A stretch of 64,000 nt of DNA from Acestrorhynchus altus (taxonomy: Eukaryota > Chordata > Actinopteri > Characiformes > Acestrorhynchidae): the NCBI GenBank assembly GCA_034509495.1, contig CM067507.1, forward strand, positions 10,340,997 through 10,404,996, read 5' to 3'. The first letter of the stretch is position 1. Each line of letters opens with the position of its first letter. The position numbers and the translations under genes are program-made. Below are positions 1 to 12,900 of this stretch, in pieces. Below the pieces are notes generated by a model, which worked only from the letters and a program-made list of their open reading frames with translations, was not told where the DNA came from and did no database searches.

Positions 1-350
1 TTTCAATTTTTCAGTGGCCCATTCTCACCACTTATAATAAAAATAAAATAACAATACAGGACCTAGTTTTTTTCATTATTAAGTGAAATTATATTATGAT
101 AGTAATTCATTGTTCAGAGATACTGTCTCTCTATTTTGAGATACTAAGTCTTTATTTTCAAATGATCTCTCATTATATTGAGATAATTTCTCATTATTTT
201 GAGATTCTTGTTCTTTTGAAATCCTTTCTAGATATGAGTATTACAGCATAGAACTGTAATACTAGAACTATAATATAATCAGATTTACTGAACTTAACAA
301 AACATGTCTATCCTTTCAAATACACATTTAATCTGATCAACCACAACATT
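1..350. other. AT-rich non-coding flank
   Basis: AT-rich sequence with several short near-repeats of a 'tctc(a)tta' theme around 120-200. No coding signal, RNA gene or recognised transposon seen. Confidence 0.5.
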
Positions 351-724
351 ATGTCCACCAAAGGCATTTTCAATTTCCCACTATTTTTTCTTTTTTGTTC
401 TTTGTCCATGTCAAGTACCGCTGGTCTGTGTTGTGTTGTGTTTACTGTTCCATGTGCTTTTGAGCACATGTCATGTCTCCTCCCATTCCCAGCTGTTCCA
501 TCTGTAACCCTGCCCCATCGTTATCATGTCCCAGCCGTGTCTCGTTATCGTGTGTGTATATAACTCCTTTGTCTCAGTTAGTCCTTGTCGTTCTTCTCGT
601 TTGTATGTATGTCTAGTTGCTTACTCATGTCGTGTTTCCATGTCTGCTTACAATTGTGAGTCATCATTAAATACAACCCTGCAAGTACTTCCGCCTCCTA
701 CCTCTGTGCCGTGAGACGTTACAG
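351..724 (+). repeat. LTR-like interspersed repeat, copy A
   Basis: This stretch shares ordered motifs with four other places in the window (16.3, 32.7, 53.3 on the minus strand, and 58.8 kb): a T-rich start, a 'cccagctgt...cat(t/c)tgtaac' block, 'cgttatcatgtcccag', then a TATA-like 'gtatataact', 'tttgtctcagttagtc', and a late 'cattaaataca' that could serve as a poly(A) signal. A promoter-like box followed by a poly(A)-like signal in a few hundred bases without ORFs suggests a solo LTR. I infer this from structure only. The internal region and any target-site duplication were not found. The short ORFs here are not credible genes. Confidence 0.5.
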
Positions 725-1438
725 TCCATTTCATTTGTTTCAAAATTTAGTAATAAATGGACCAGTAGAAATCCTCAAAATCCTCAAAAATATTTTGGAA
801 TAAAATGTTTTTATTTTGACTTCTATTGAAAATGAAAGGTTTTGCAGCAAGATATATTAACCTCAGTGTGCTAAAATAGTGTGGAAGTCCAGAAAGATAA
901 AAAAAAAAGCTCTCATTATTTTCAGACTGAAATTTGAAGAGTTTATATGTGAATATATTAAAAATCCATCACAAAATCAAGGCTTACTCCAGTATTGCCA
1001 ATGTGTCAAAATGTAATTATGTTAATAAGTGAAAAATAGCAAAAATGCATGACACCAACAGACAGTTGCCATATTCACTTGATCAATAATAAATGCTTAC
1101 TGATTAGAAGTACACTTACTCAGACACTGTCTGCAACAGTAAGTGATGTATGGTGCATTTATGTAGTGAGAGAGTAGCATACATTTCAGAGTGATACATT
1201 CTAATTCGGACAATCTATCATAACTACTCTAAAACAATGTCTTAAACATCTCTAAATGGATTGCAGGTGAGACTTTTTTTCCTTTTCTCCTATGAAGTTG
1301 CAATTTTAGAAATATATTTAGATTTTAATATTGACCTGACAGTAACAACAATCTGGAATCTCAAGATTATAAAAGTCTATCCACATGACTCTTTGAATGC
1401 ACCTGTGCATTCATTTTTAGAGTGTTTTTAGAGCAGCT
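725..1438 (-). other. 3' flank of pnp (3' UTR and downstream)
   Basis: On the minus strand this follows the pnp stop codon. A variant poly(A) signal ATTAAA lies at 1324-1329, about 110 nt after the stop, and an AATAAA-type hexamer lies around 810. Either could end the transcript; the sequence does not decide. No other feature seen. Confidence 0.4.
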
Positions 1439-1662
1439 CTAGCTACTGTTGATGGCCTCCACCTGGTGGGAACGAGCGATGAAAGTGTTGACCATGTTTT
1501 GTAACATCTCAGCCCTCATCTTGCTGATGTGCAGTACCTCCTCATGATTGACCTTCTCTTCACGGCTGTAGTCCAGGGACACCTTATTGGTGATGAGTGA
1601 GAGGCCAAGTACGCGTAGGCCACAGTGCTTGGCCACTGTCACCTCTGGGACCGTGCTCATTC
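1439..1662 (-). CDS. pnp: pnp exon 6 (last coding exon)
   Basis: The acceptor is 'cccttcag' with the exon starting at 1662; GA joins the final G of exon 5 to make the Gly before MSTVPE. It encodes MSTVPEV, HCGLRV, SLITNKVS and NHEEVL, then a variable tail ending in a TAG stop at 1439-1441. It carries the Met/Ser loop, the base-binding Asn and the ribose-contacting His of the family. Confidence 0.95.
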
Positions 1663-2458
1663 CTGAAGGGATGACGAGGGGGATGGGGGGCAGGAGAGGG
1701 ACAGACACACTTAATTAAACAGCAATTACCTTCATGGTGAATTACCCAACAGGATCCTGCACTGCATCATTAATAGCAGGGAGCAGCACTGGTTCACATT
1801 TTTAATTCATAATGTTGAGGACTAACTCTCTGCTGAATGTCCAGCAATCAGCACTGGTTTAATAAAGGTAAACTGCTGTGTTCCCATATGTGTACTGTTC
1901 TGTTATTTTCTTTAAATGATATTTGGTTGAAATCCAAAATGAGTGTCTGAAAGTTGAGTTTAAGAGATAAGAAAATGAATGATAAAAAAAAAAAAAAATG
2001 AAACACTAAGGTCATAGTTTTTAAACACACATGCAGTACTGTTAAAAATGGGAATCATTTGCCATATATATATATATATATATATATAGTTTAAAATCTT
2101 AAATAATGTTATTTTCCATATCAATGCTACTGCTACTGTTACTGCTAGCACAACTGATACTACTATTATTATTACTACTAGTACAATTACTAATACTACT
2201 GGCTGTACTGCTACTACTAATACTACTATTATTACTACTACAACTACTACACTACTAATGCTACAACTATTACTACTGTTACTACTACAGCTGCTGCTAC
2301 TGCTACTAATGCTACTACTACTACTACTACTACTATTACTACTACTGCTGCTGTTGCTACTTTTATTACTAATACAACTATTTCTGCTGTTACTACTACT
2401 AATAATACAACTACTGCTGTTAGTACTATGACTACTACTAGAGCTGCTACTGCTATTG

Positions 2459-2503
<45 letters not shown>

Positions 2504-5500
2504 ATACTGCTGCTACTACTACTATTACTACTACCACTGCTGCTACAACTAGTAGCAGTAACTACTGTTACTGTTACTGCTGTTTGTAATGCTACTAGAG
2601 CTACTATTACTACTGCTACTACTAGTAGTGCTACAAGTAATACTTCTAGTACTACAATTACAAGTACTACTCTTACTTCTTTTTCTTCTTTTGGCTGCTC
2701 CCTTTAGCGGTTGCCACAACAGATTCCCTCCATCTTGCCCTATCCCCTGCCTCCTCTACTGTTACAACAACCATCTCCATGTCCACCTTCACTACATCCA
2801 TAAACCTTCTCTGAGGTCTTCCTCTTCTACTTCTTCCCGGCAGCTCCATCTTCAACATTCTTTGTCCAATATATCCACTATTCCTCCTCAACACATGTCC
2901 AAACCATCTCAACTTAGCCTCTCTGGCTTTATCACCAAACTGTTCCACCTTCACTGTCCCTCTGATCTGATCATTTCTAATCCTGTCCATCCTTGTCACT
3001 CCCAAAGAAAATCTCAGCATCTTCATCTCTGCCACCTCCAGCTCAGCCTCCTGTCTTTTAGACAGAGCCACAATCTCCAAACCATACATCATAGCAGGTC
3101 TCACTACTGTCTTGTAAACCTTCCCTTTCACTCTTGCTGCTATCTTTCTGTCACACATCTGCCCTGACACCCGTCTCCACCCACTCCACCCTGCCTGCAC
3201 CCTCTTCTTCACCTCTTTTCTGCACTGTCAATTGCTCTGGGTTGTTGACCCAAGATATTTGAAGTTATCCACCTTTACAACCTCTACTCCTTGCATCTTC
3301 ACCTTTCCACCTGCCTCCCTCTCATTCACACACATGTATTCTCTCTTGTCTCTACTGACCTTCATTCCTCTCCTCTCCAGTGCAAACCTCCATCTCTCCA
3401 GGTTTTCTTCCAGCTGCTCTCTACTCTCACTACAGATTACAATATCATCTGCAAACATCATGGTCCATGGAGCCTCCTGCCTGACCTCATCTATCAACAT
3501 GTCCATCACCATTGTAAACAAGAAGGGGCTCAAAGCTGATCCCTGATGTAACCCTACCTTCACCATTTGTCACTCCAACTGCACACCTCACCACTGTCTC
3601 ACTATCCTCATACATGTCCTGCACCACCCTCATATACCTTTCAGCCACACCTGACTACCTCATACAGTACCACAGTTCCTCTTGGCACCCTATCTCTGTC
3701 TTCTCTAGATCCACAAAGACACAATGTAGCTCCTTCTGACCTTCTCTGTACTTCTCTACCAACATTCTCAATGCAAAAATTGCATCTGTGATACTCTTTC
3801 TGGGCATGACACATAAACTGCTGCTCACTAATCTGAACCTCTCACCTTAGCCTTGGTTCAACAACTCTTTCCCATACCTTCATAGTGTGGCTCACCAGAC
3901 CTATACCTCTGTAGTTACTGCAGCTCTGCACATCACCCTTGTTCTTAAAAACGGGGACCAGTACATCGCTTCTCCACTCATCAGGCATCTTCTCACTCTC
4001 CAGGATTTTTTAAAAAACCTAGTCAAAAAGCCCACTGCCTTCTCTCCTAAACATCTCCATACCTCCACAGGTATGTCATCTGGACCAACTGCCTTTCTAT
4101 TATCCATCCTTTTTAAAGCTGCTGTCACTTCAAACTTACTAATTCTCTGCATTTCCTGATCCACTATCTCTCCCCCTGTTGTTGTCTCTCTTGTTGTCTC
4201 TGTCATCTCTCTCTCATTTTCCTCATTCATTAGCTCTTCAAAGTACTCCTTCCATTTACTGTTCACTCATTATTAAAATTCCTTCTCTATCCTTTATCAG
4301 CCCAACTTGCTGTACATCCTTTCCAGCTCTATATCTCTGTTTGGCCAAATGTCCTTTACTCCTTCTTTACTGTCCAGCCTCTCATACAACTCATCATAGG
4401 CTTGAGCCTTTGCCACTATTCTTTTTGCTATGCGACTAGCCTCACAGTACTCCTGCTTACTCATCTCTCTGGTTATGCCACTTTTTCTTAGCTGCCTTAT
4501 TCTTCTAAATACTCTCCTGGACTTCCTTGTTCCACCACCAACTTTCCTTGTCTTCTTTCCTCTTACCAGACAAATCACCCAACACTTTCGTGCCAGTTTC
4601 TCTCACCACCTTAGCTGTACTTTCCCAGTCCTCAGGTAGCTCCTCACTGCCCCCAAGGGCCTGTTGTAACTTTTCCCTGAACTGCCTGCAACCATTATCC
4701 TTCTTCAGCTTCCACCATCAAATCTTAGGCTCTGTCTTCACTTTCTTCCTCTTCTTTGTTTCTAATCTCATTTTACAGACAACCACCCTATGGTGCCTTC
4801 CTACTCTTTCCCCTGGCACCACTTTATAATCTCCAATCTCTTTTAGGTGGCATCTCCTGCTAAGCATATAATCCACCTGTGTGCACCTCCCTCCATTCTT
4901 GTATGTCACCCTATGTTCTTCATTCCTCTGAAAATATATGTTCACCACAGCCATTTCCATTCTCTTTGCAAAATCTACTACTACTAATACTCTTACTACT
5001 ATGCTTTCTATTAATACTTTTACTACTTTACTACTACCACTATTGGTACTTCTACTTTTAATGCTACTGCTGCTATTGCTACTATTACTAATACTAATAC
5101 TAATACTAATACTAATACTAATACTGCTACTTCTACTTTTACTGCTGCTATTGCTACTATTACTAATACTATATCTACTACTGCTATTGCTACTACTAAT
5201 ACTAATACTGCTACTTCTATTTTTACTGCTACTGCTGCTATTGCTACTATTACTAATACTATATCAACTACTACTCTTGCTACTACAAATACTAATACTG
5301 CAACTTATACTATTACTACGACTGCTGCTGTTGCTACTACTACCACCACTACTACTACTACTACTACCATTACTAATATTGCTACTACTGCCATTACTAG
5401 TACTGCTACTATTACTGCTGCTGCTACTACTACAACTACTACTAATACATTTACTGCTACTAGTTCTACTATTACTACTACTACTTGTGCTACTACTGCT

Positions 5501-6930
5501 ACTACTACTATTCATGCTGCTGCTGCTACTACTACTGCTGCTACTATTACTGTTAGTCCTGCCATTACTGCTACTATTACTACTTTTATTCCATATTTTA
5601 GAAGTGTGAATCTCATTTTAGAATGCTAATTTCACTTTTATTTAACATAACATTTATAACAGAATTTCTTTTAGAACAGTGGTTCCCAATTTCTGAAAAT
5701 GTTTTTTTAACATTGCTACCAAATTTCTGAACAGTCATTTCAAATTCATGTACAGTGTTTCCAAATATTTAGACTAATGATAACAGTAGTGTCTACTTAC
5801 TAAGACATTACTTATGAAATGTATTCAAACTCGAAATGAAATTATCTCCATAAACTATAAGCCATACTGATCAAAAGTAAAACAAGAAAATGCCTAGAAT
5901 TTTCCTTACCTACAGAGTCACTGCCCAGAATATGTAGCATGCGTGCTTCAGCAATGGTCTCAAAGTTGGGCCCACTGACCATGCAGTAAACCCCCTCTCG
6001 GACAAAGTTAGAGTACCCCAGCTCAGAGCTGATATCCAGGCTTAGTTTCCTCAGGTCTTTACTGTAAGCGTCTGACATGCAGGGGAACCGGATGCCAAAG
6101 CTGTGGAAGATTGATGTTTTATACAGGGCTGTATAGTTGTTGCATTTGGTATTCAATTATTGCATAGACATACATAGTAAAAAGACAAAAGTATTTGGAC
6201 ACTAGGTCATGTTTCCAAAATCAAGGGTATTCAAAAGAACATATCCCGCTGTACAGGAGATTAACTGTTCCTATTGTCCATGGAATGATTTCCATTAGAT
6301 TTTGGAGCATTACTGTGAGGATTTGACTGCATTCAGCAAGAGCATTAGTGAGATCAAGGTACTGAATAATCACCACCTCACTTCATCTTCAACTCCCTCA
6401 CTTTTTCCAAAAGGATGTAGCACTACAATTTGGGTGCTCCACAGCTCAATGCTGGTGGGCTTTATACCCCTCTAGCCCGTGCCTGGCATTACACATGGTG
6501 ATGCTAGACAAGCTGTGTGTGTGCATTTGCACATCAGCAATGGGTGCAACTTAAAGTATCTCAATGCCTTAATTAAAGGTGAACATACAGTGTACCAAGT
6601 ATGCAGTTTATTAGGTGCACGTATGTAGAGGTATGCAATATTAAATCATGGTACACCCCAGGAATGCCTGTTTTACTCATGTCAATGCCATCACCATACC
6701 ACCACCAGTGTCATTTCCTTGCAATTTATTATCAAAATCAGAATAGATTTTATGACCATATTCACTTTAAGACACTTTTTCCTCTGCTTTCCTCTGATCT
6801 GGTTGTTCAGAGTGATGTAAATTACTGCGTATCAGATATGTATTGGATTTCATTACCACATATGAAAGTGCCTAAAATCAGAACTGAAAAGACTGTATGT
6901 TTTTTAGCCACACAGATATCACATCTGTGT

Positions 6931-6984
<54 letters not shown>

Positions 6985-9543
6985 CATATGAGATGGGGAG
7001 GAATTAGGCAATCACACTGTGTCTCCAAAAAAATAATCAATCAATCAGTCAGTTTCAGTCTATTTTTTCTACCCTTTGTATAGTTACTGCTGGGACAAAT
7101 TGAGCCTATTAATATGTGTCTCTCATAAACATGCCAAGTGAGTTATTTACCTTTTACATGTTGATTGCACTAATTAAGGTTTCATATTCAACAATATATT
7201 TAAAATATTTTTCTTATATTTAAAAAATGTTTTGAAATGGGGCAGTTTGACTCGCAACATAGTGTGAGGACAAACAAAGTTGCACTATCACTGGTAATAC
7301 TCCTAGGTCTAAGGAAAAAGGCCTGTGCTTAATATCTTATGGCATATTTGATCATATTTTCTGTGGTTTATAATGACTTTGATTTTTGTACCATTCTTGC
7401 CTTTTCCGCTTGCTTCTTGCTGTCATGTTAAATGTAGCACTGTTAAGAATAATGGATAATAAAGCTGACATTGACTGAATGCTGTATACCTTAAACCACC
7501 ATCATTAAGATACATTTATCACTTAGTGCTAGTTCAATTAGCTTCCTCTGGCTCTCTGTTCCTACCGTTCATCATTGGGCCCACACAGTGGATGCTGTCC
7601 AGCAAACCCTGGCAAGTTAATGTGGTCTTTGATGATCATAATGTCTCCCACTTTGAAGTCCTGACAGAGGCCTCCTGAGGCATTTGTTACTATAATAGTC
7701 TCCACTCCCATCAGCTTGAAGACACGCACAGGGAACGTGACCTAAGGAGAAAATACACAATCAGGTAGTCTGAAAGTACAGTGTACTCTGATTAGGTAAT
7801 GCAGAAATAACATTATTGCAAATATGTCATTTATTTATTAACATCATTGCATACACAGAAAGTAAATTAGCATAAAGGATTAGATCATAAACAAGGCCAT
7901 CCATAACATTTGACCCTCTGCTCCACACTTTACAATTTCAAATCAGATGTGATTAAAGTTCATTTCCAGGACGGATATTATGACAAAGCAGGTACATTAA
8001 ACAGATGGGTGTACTATTTTGAATATAACTTCAACAGTGATATACCCACGTGGACAAAATTGTTGGTAAGATTTCATTGTACCCTGCACAGATTCAGTAC
8101 ACCCTGTGCCAGATTATGTTTCACAGTCGGAACAGTGTTCTTTTCTTGATATGCTTGATTTTTCCGTCTGTGAACATAGAGCTGATGTGCCTTGCCAAAA
8201 ATTTCTATTTTTGTCTCATCTGTCCATGGGACATTCTCCCAGAACCTCCCATTGAGTCCACTTTGGCTCAAACTATGACAGATGTTGCAATCTGACACTC
8301 ATGTTCCTTGAGCATGAAGTTCACCTTTAATCTCTTTAGAAGTTTTTCTGGGCTCTTTTGTTACCATAGTATTTTCTGTCTCTTTGTCATCAATTTTCCT
8401 CATGCAGCCACGTCCAGGGAGGTTGGATGTTCAGTCCCATGCATCTTCAATTTCTGTGCAACTGTAGTCACAGGAAGATCAAGCTGCTTGGAGATGGTCA
8501 ATTCTTTCCTTCGCTTCTTCTGGTCCATGTTCAGTGTGGTACACACCATGTCACCAAACAGCACAGTGACTACCTGTAGCCTTATACAGTATATAGACCC
8601 ACTGACTGATTATAAGATTATCTGTGATGCTAATTATTTATTATTTTTTTTGTCAATATTTATTTATTTATCTATCTATCTATTTATTTATTTATTTATA
8701 CTGTTGTCTGGTTAAAGTTGTTTCTGTGACCATTTTGGGTTTTTCTTTCATTAACCAAGGGGTACCAACAAATTTGTACATTACTAGGTGCTGAATATCT
8801 TCTCTAACAATGCTTTCCTCTAATGCAGGAATCTTCGGCATTTGCTTTTTTCAATTTAATGTAAAATGCAACACTGGCTTTGCATCTGAAGAACCTTCCA
8901 TATTTTCCATATTTTGCAAACATTAGTAGTGTGTTTGGGATCACTTTCTTTACGTATGATAAAGCACCACAATGTGTTTGAAGGCATTGCCTGTAACTTC
9001 AGCAGATAAGATGTTCCTATTCACCTCAGAAATCACTGTGATACTGTGTTCAGCAGTTACATTGCCAATAAAAACAGTGTGCCAGTAACTGTGGCAGCCA
9101 TGCATGCCCCAAGTAATGTCCCATGTTTTTTTCTGAAGGTTCCTAAGAATTCTGCAATCAGCAGTGCAGGTCTTCCTTGGCCTATAAGTCCCATTGCAAT
9201 TAATGAGCTCACTAGTGTACTCTTTCATATTCTGTACTCAATAGAAGAACTTGCATTCATAGCAATGTTAAGAGTCTAAAGAATATGTGTTAATGTTTCT
9301 GGTGTCTGGGTTTACCCTGAAGTGTTCCTATAAAGCTAAAATCAGCAGGGCTAAGATATAAACAACAGATATTGTCAAAGGGACTGACGAGGTTTCTGTT
9401 TTAAATTTGTATTTAAATACTTGGTGAGGTCAGTGTCACAATGTAATGACTGTATTTGGTCTTTGAAAAAGAACTTATGTAGTATTTTTGTGGCAGCCTT
9501 TATTTACTTCCTTTCTACCTTAATAAGCCACACCCTCATCTTC

Positions 9544-9588
<45 letters not shown>

Positions 9589-9897
9589 ATGAAGAAGGAC
9601 GCTCAGTATAGCACAGTTCAATAGGGATGTGACAGTGTGTGTAAGGCTGCTCTGTGCAGCTGATGAGCTGAGTGGGGGCAGAGGCTGCACCAACAGTGCA
9701 GCCATTACAGCTACATGGTCTGACAGGTCACACAGGAGAACCAGTCCCTTCACAAAATCCACTCCAAATCAATACACTCCAAATTACAGCACACACTTCC
9801 ACAGCTTGTGTCCTTGGCATGACACAAATAGGCCATGTGGCTGACACTAAACCTGCCATTAATGCTACTGGAAATCAGTGGCCATGTTCTTACGACT

Positions 9898-9966
<69 letters not shown>

Positions 9967-12900
9967 TGTTTTCATGAGACTGAATTGTTTATATGCTTTC
10001 ATAGGCTCTGTGTTTTACACAATGTGGTAACGAGCAGTGTAATACAGTGCAGACCTGATCAGTGCTCATAGTTTGGTACTGATTAGTGCACACATTGTTG
10101 ACCTGATCAGTGTCGTACTGAATAGTGGTACTGAATAGTACCACAATGTGGTACTGAATAGTGCACACAGTGTGGTACTAAGCAGTGAACACAATGTGGT
10201 ACTGATCAGTGCAAACAGTGCAGTACTGATCAGTGCACACAGTGCAGTACAGAGCAGTGCACACAGTGCAGTACTGGGTAGTGTAATACAGTATGGAACT
10301 GATCAGTGCACACAGTACGGAACTGATCAGTGCACAGTGCAGTACTGATCAGTGTACAGAGTATGGAGCTGATCAGTACACACTGTGTGGAACTGATCAG
10401 TGCACACAGTGTAGTACTGAGCAGTGCACACAGTGCAGTACATATTAGTGCAATACAGTGCGGAAATGATCAGTGCACACAGTGCAGTACAGAGCAGTGT
10501 ACACAGTGCAGTACTAATGTAAAACAGTACGGAAATGATCAGTGCACACAGTGCAGAACTGATCAGTGCACACACAGTGTGTTCAGTGTATTGTGTATGT
10601 ATTCTATGTTTCCTGTGTGTATTCTATGTTTCCTGTGTGTATTATGTGTATATTCTCTGTGTATTCTGTGTGTTCTATGTTTTCTGTGTATTCTCCGTGT
10701 GTTTTGTGTGTGTTCTCTGCATGTTCTGTGTATTTTGTGTGTTTTGTGTATTCTGTGTATTCTATGTATTCTGTGTACGACATGTTCTTAACAACTACGG
10801 TCCTTCACAGCCTGGATGTGTTCTTCCTGGGTTCTCTGATGTGCCCTTTTCTTATTGGTTGGTTCTTACTGGTTTTCCATCTCTCAGTCAATCACTGTAA
10901 TAAAGCCTCTGTAACATTTACACTAATCTATCCGGTCCTGACAGCAAACAGCTCTCCAACTAACCCCAATAACAAATCAACATCAAAGAGAGCACCAATA
11001 AAAGTCTTCATGTCCGAAAAGAACAAAAGAGAGTAGTTTAGAGGAATTAGATGTCAAATGTGATATATATTACACTGTAAACAATGACCATAAAGTTTTC
11101 CCTAAAGACTGTCAAACCATGACAGTAAAAGACTGTAAAAATTTTAAATATGGTTTCTGTAACAATGAAATACTGTAAATATATCAGCCAAAACACTCTC
11201 TTTTCTCTCTGCATTTCTTTTCTGGAAAAAAGATACCTTATTCCAATGTCCACTACTCCAGTTTTAACAGAACAGAATCCCACCGGAGAGCCTGGTTTGT
11301 CCCAAGGCTTTGTCTCGAGCTCTGAGGGAGTTTTTCCTTGCCACTGTCACCTTTGTCTTGCTCACCAGGGTTAATTGTCTTACCCTTTGTCATGTGTTGT
11401 TAATCTTTTTCTTTTTTTGATTTCTATAAAGCTGGTCTGTGACATTCCTTAATTTCCCAGAGGGAACCCTGCCAAGGGATCAATAAAGTTCTATCCTATC
11501 CTATCCTATCCTATCAATTGTGAAAAGCTATAAAAGCTATACAAATAAATTTTGAGTTGATTTGATTAAACCAGCCTTACCATTGTTCATTTGTCTTTTA
11601 TTATTGTGTGTGGATTTGAATGTGCAACATTTTTTAGTAAAACTCCTTTCCCATTGGCTCATGGCATCATCTATTTGCATATTGGGCATGTCCCTTTCCA
11701 TGTCACTCATCAATGGTGTGTAGTCTTTCCCTCCAGGCTACCTTCTCTAAAATATATAATGATTGACTCTGTGGTCTCAGATTTGATGGCTATTACCTAT
11801 ATCAATCAAGGATGAGCCTCATTTGTAATGCAGCTGAGCATTTACAGAGATTGAAGACATAAAAAAGTAATTACAATTACAATATAACAATAACAATAAC
11901 AATATAATAGATGGAGAAAACAAATCCACAATTAAACATAATATAAAAATAAAATAAAAAATAGGTTTAAAATAAAAGATTCACATGTATTTAAAAGAAT
12001 ACATTATAACAAAAACGGTAAAATTAAAATCGATATGAAATTATAGTTAAGATTAAATAAAATAAATAATAAATGCAGAGTAAGAAAAAAGATAATGATA
12101 ATTAAATGGTAAAATAGTAATTAATTAAAAGTTTAAGACAGTTACATATAAATAACAATAAAAACATGAAATAAAATAAATAAAAAGAGAAACAATATAC
12201 TCAATATAAATTGTCACAGGCTGGAGATGGAGATGACTAGAGACTAAAAGTTTAAAATGGTAAAGTGACCCCAGTGAGCAAAGTCTTAGAGAGTCCTGTA
12301 ATGAATTCCAGTTTGCTGGTACATTGTAGCTAAAAGCAGATTTTAACAGTTCACTAAAAACTCTCAGTACCTGACAAGTGATCCAGTCACTGGAACAAGT
12401 CTGATATGTACTCTTATTTATCAAGATCAGGTTAGCAAATGGATGGAGAGTGGCCCCATCTCCAAGCACATCCACAGGGTTCGGGGGAAGTGTGGCCTAG
12501 TGTCCAGGAAGGGTGATTATAAATTACATCATTAATAGTTCAAGACTGACAGCATGGTTGCCTCCACTATTCTTTTTCTAGCAAACATGGGCAGACACGA
12601 TTTATTCTGATGATGGAATCCTAGTGTCTGCCTGCACTGCTGGCTGCAGTACTGTAGTGGTCACTCCTGAACTATCATTGGATTACTGTCTGTTTTTGGC
12701 CAAGGAGTCTCATCATCCACTGACGGGACCAATTCTCTGCAATTGCCTTAATGCCAGGCATTGGAGTGGAGGGAGCAACAATTTGCACCACAGATCCTTC
12801 ATTCATCTTGAACACCATCAAGCCTACTCTACTAGGGATCAAGATTGAAAGAGTAGGGGTGGATCACCATCTCATCACATGGACTATGGACTATCTCACA

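Noticed and set aside
2247..2537. 96-codon Val-rich ORF
   Set aside because: Trinucleotide repeat artefact.
2589..3546. Plus-strand ORFs of 82-192 codons over the RTE-like LINE
   Set aside because: Antisense shadows of the minus-strand reverse transcriptase, rich in His/Ser/Leu as expected from the complement.
4938..5609. 223-codon Leu-rich plus-strand ORF and 83-codon Ser-rich minus-strand ORF
   Set aside because: Both are translations of the ACT trinucleotide tract.
10148..11036. Several overlapping ORFs of 66-156 codons with repetitive Ser/His/Cys patterns
   Set aside because: The 24-bp minisatellite and the TG-rich tract keep frames open; no domain and all phases are equally open.
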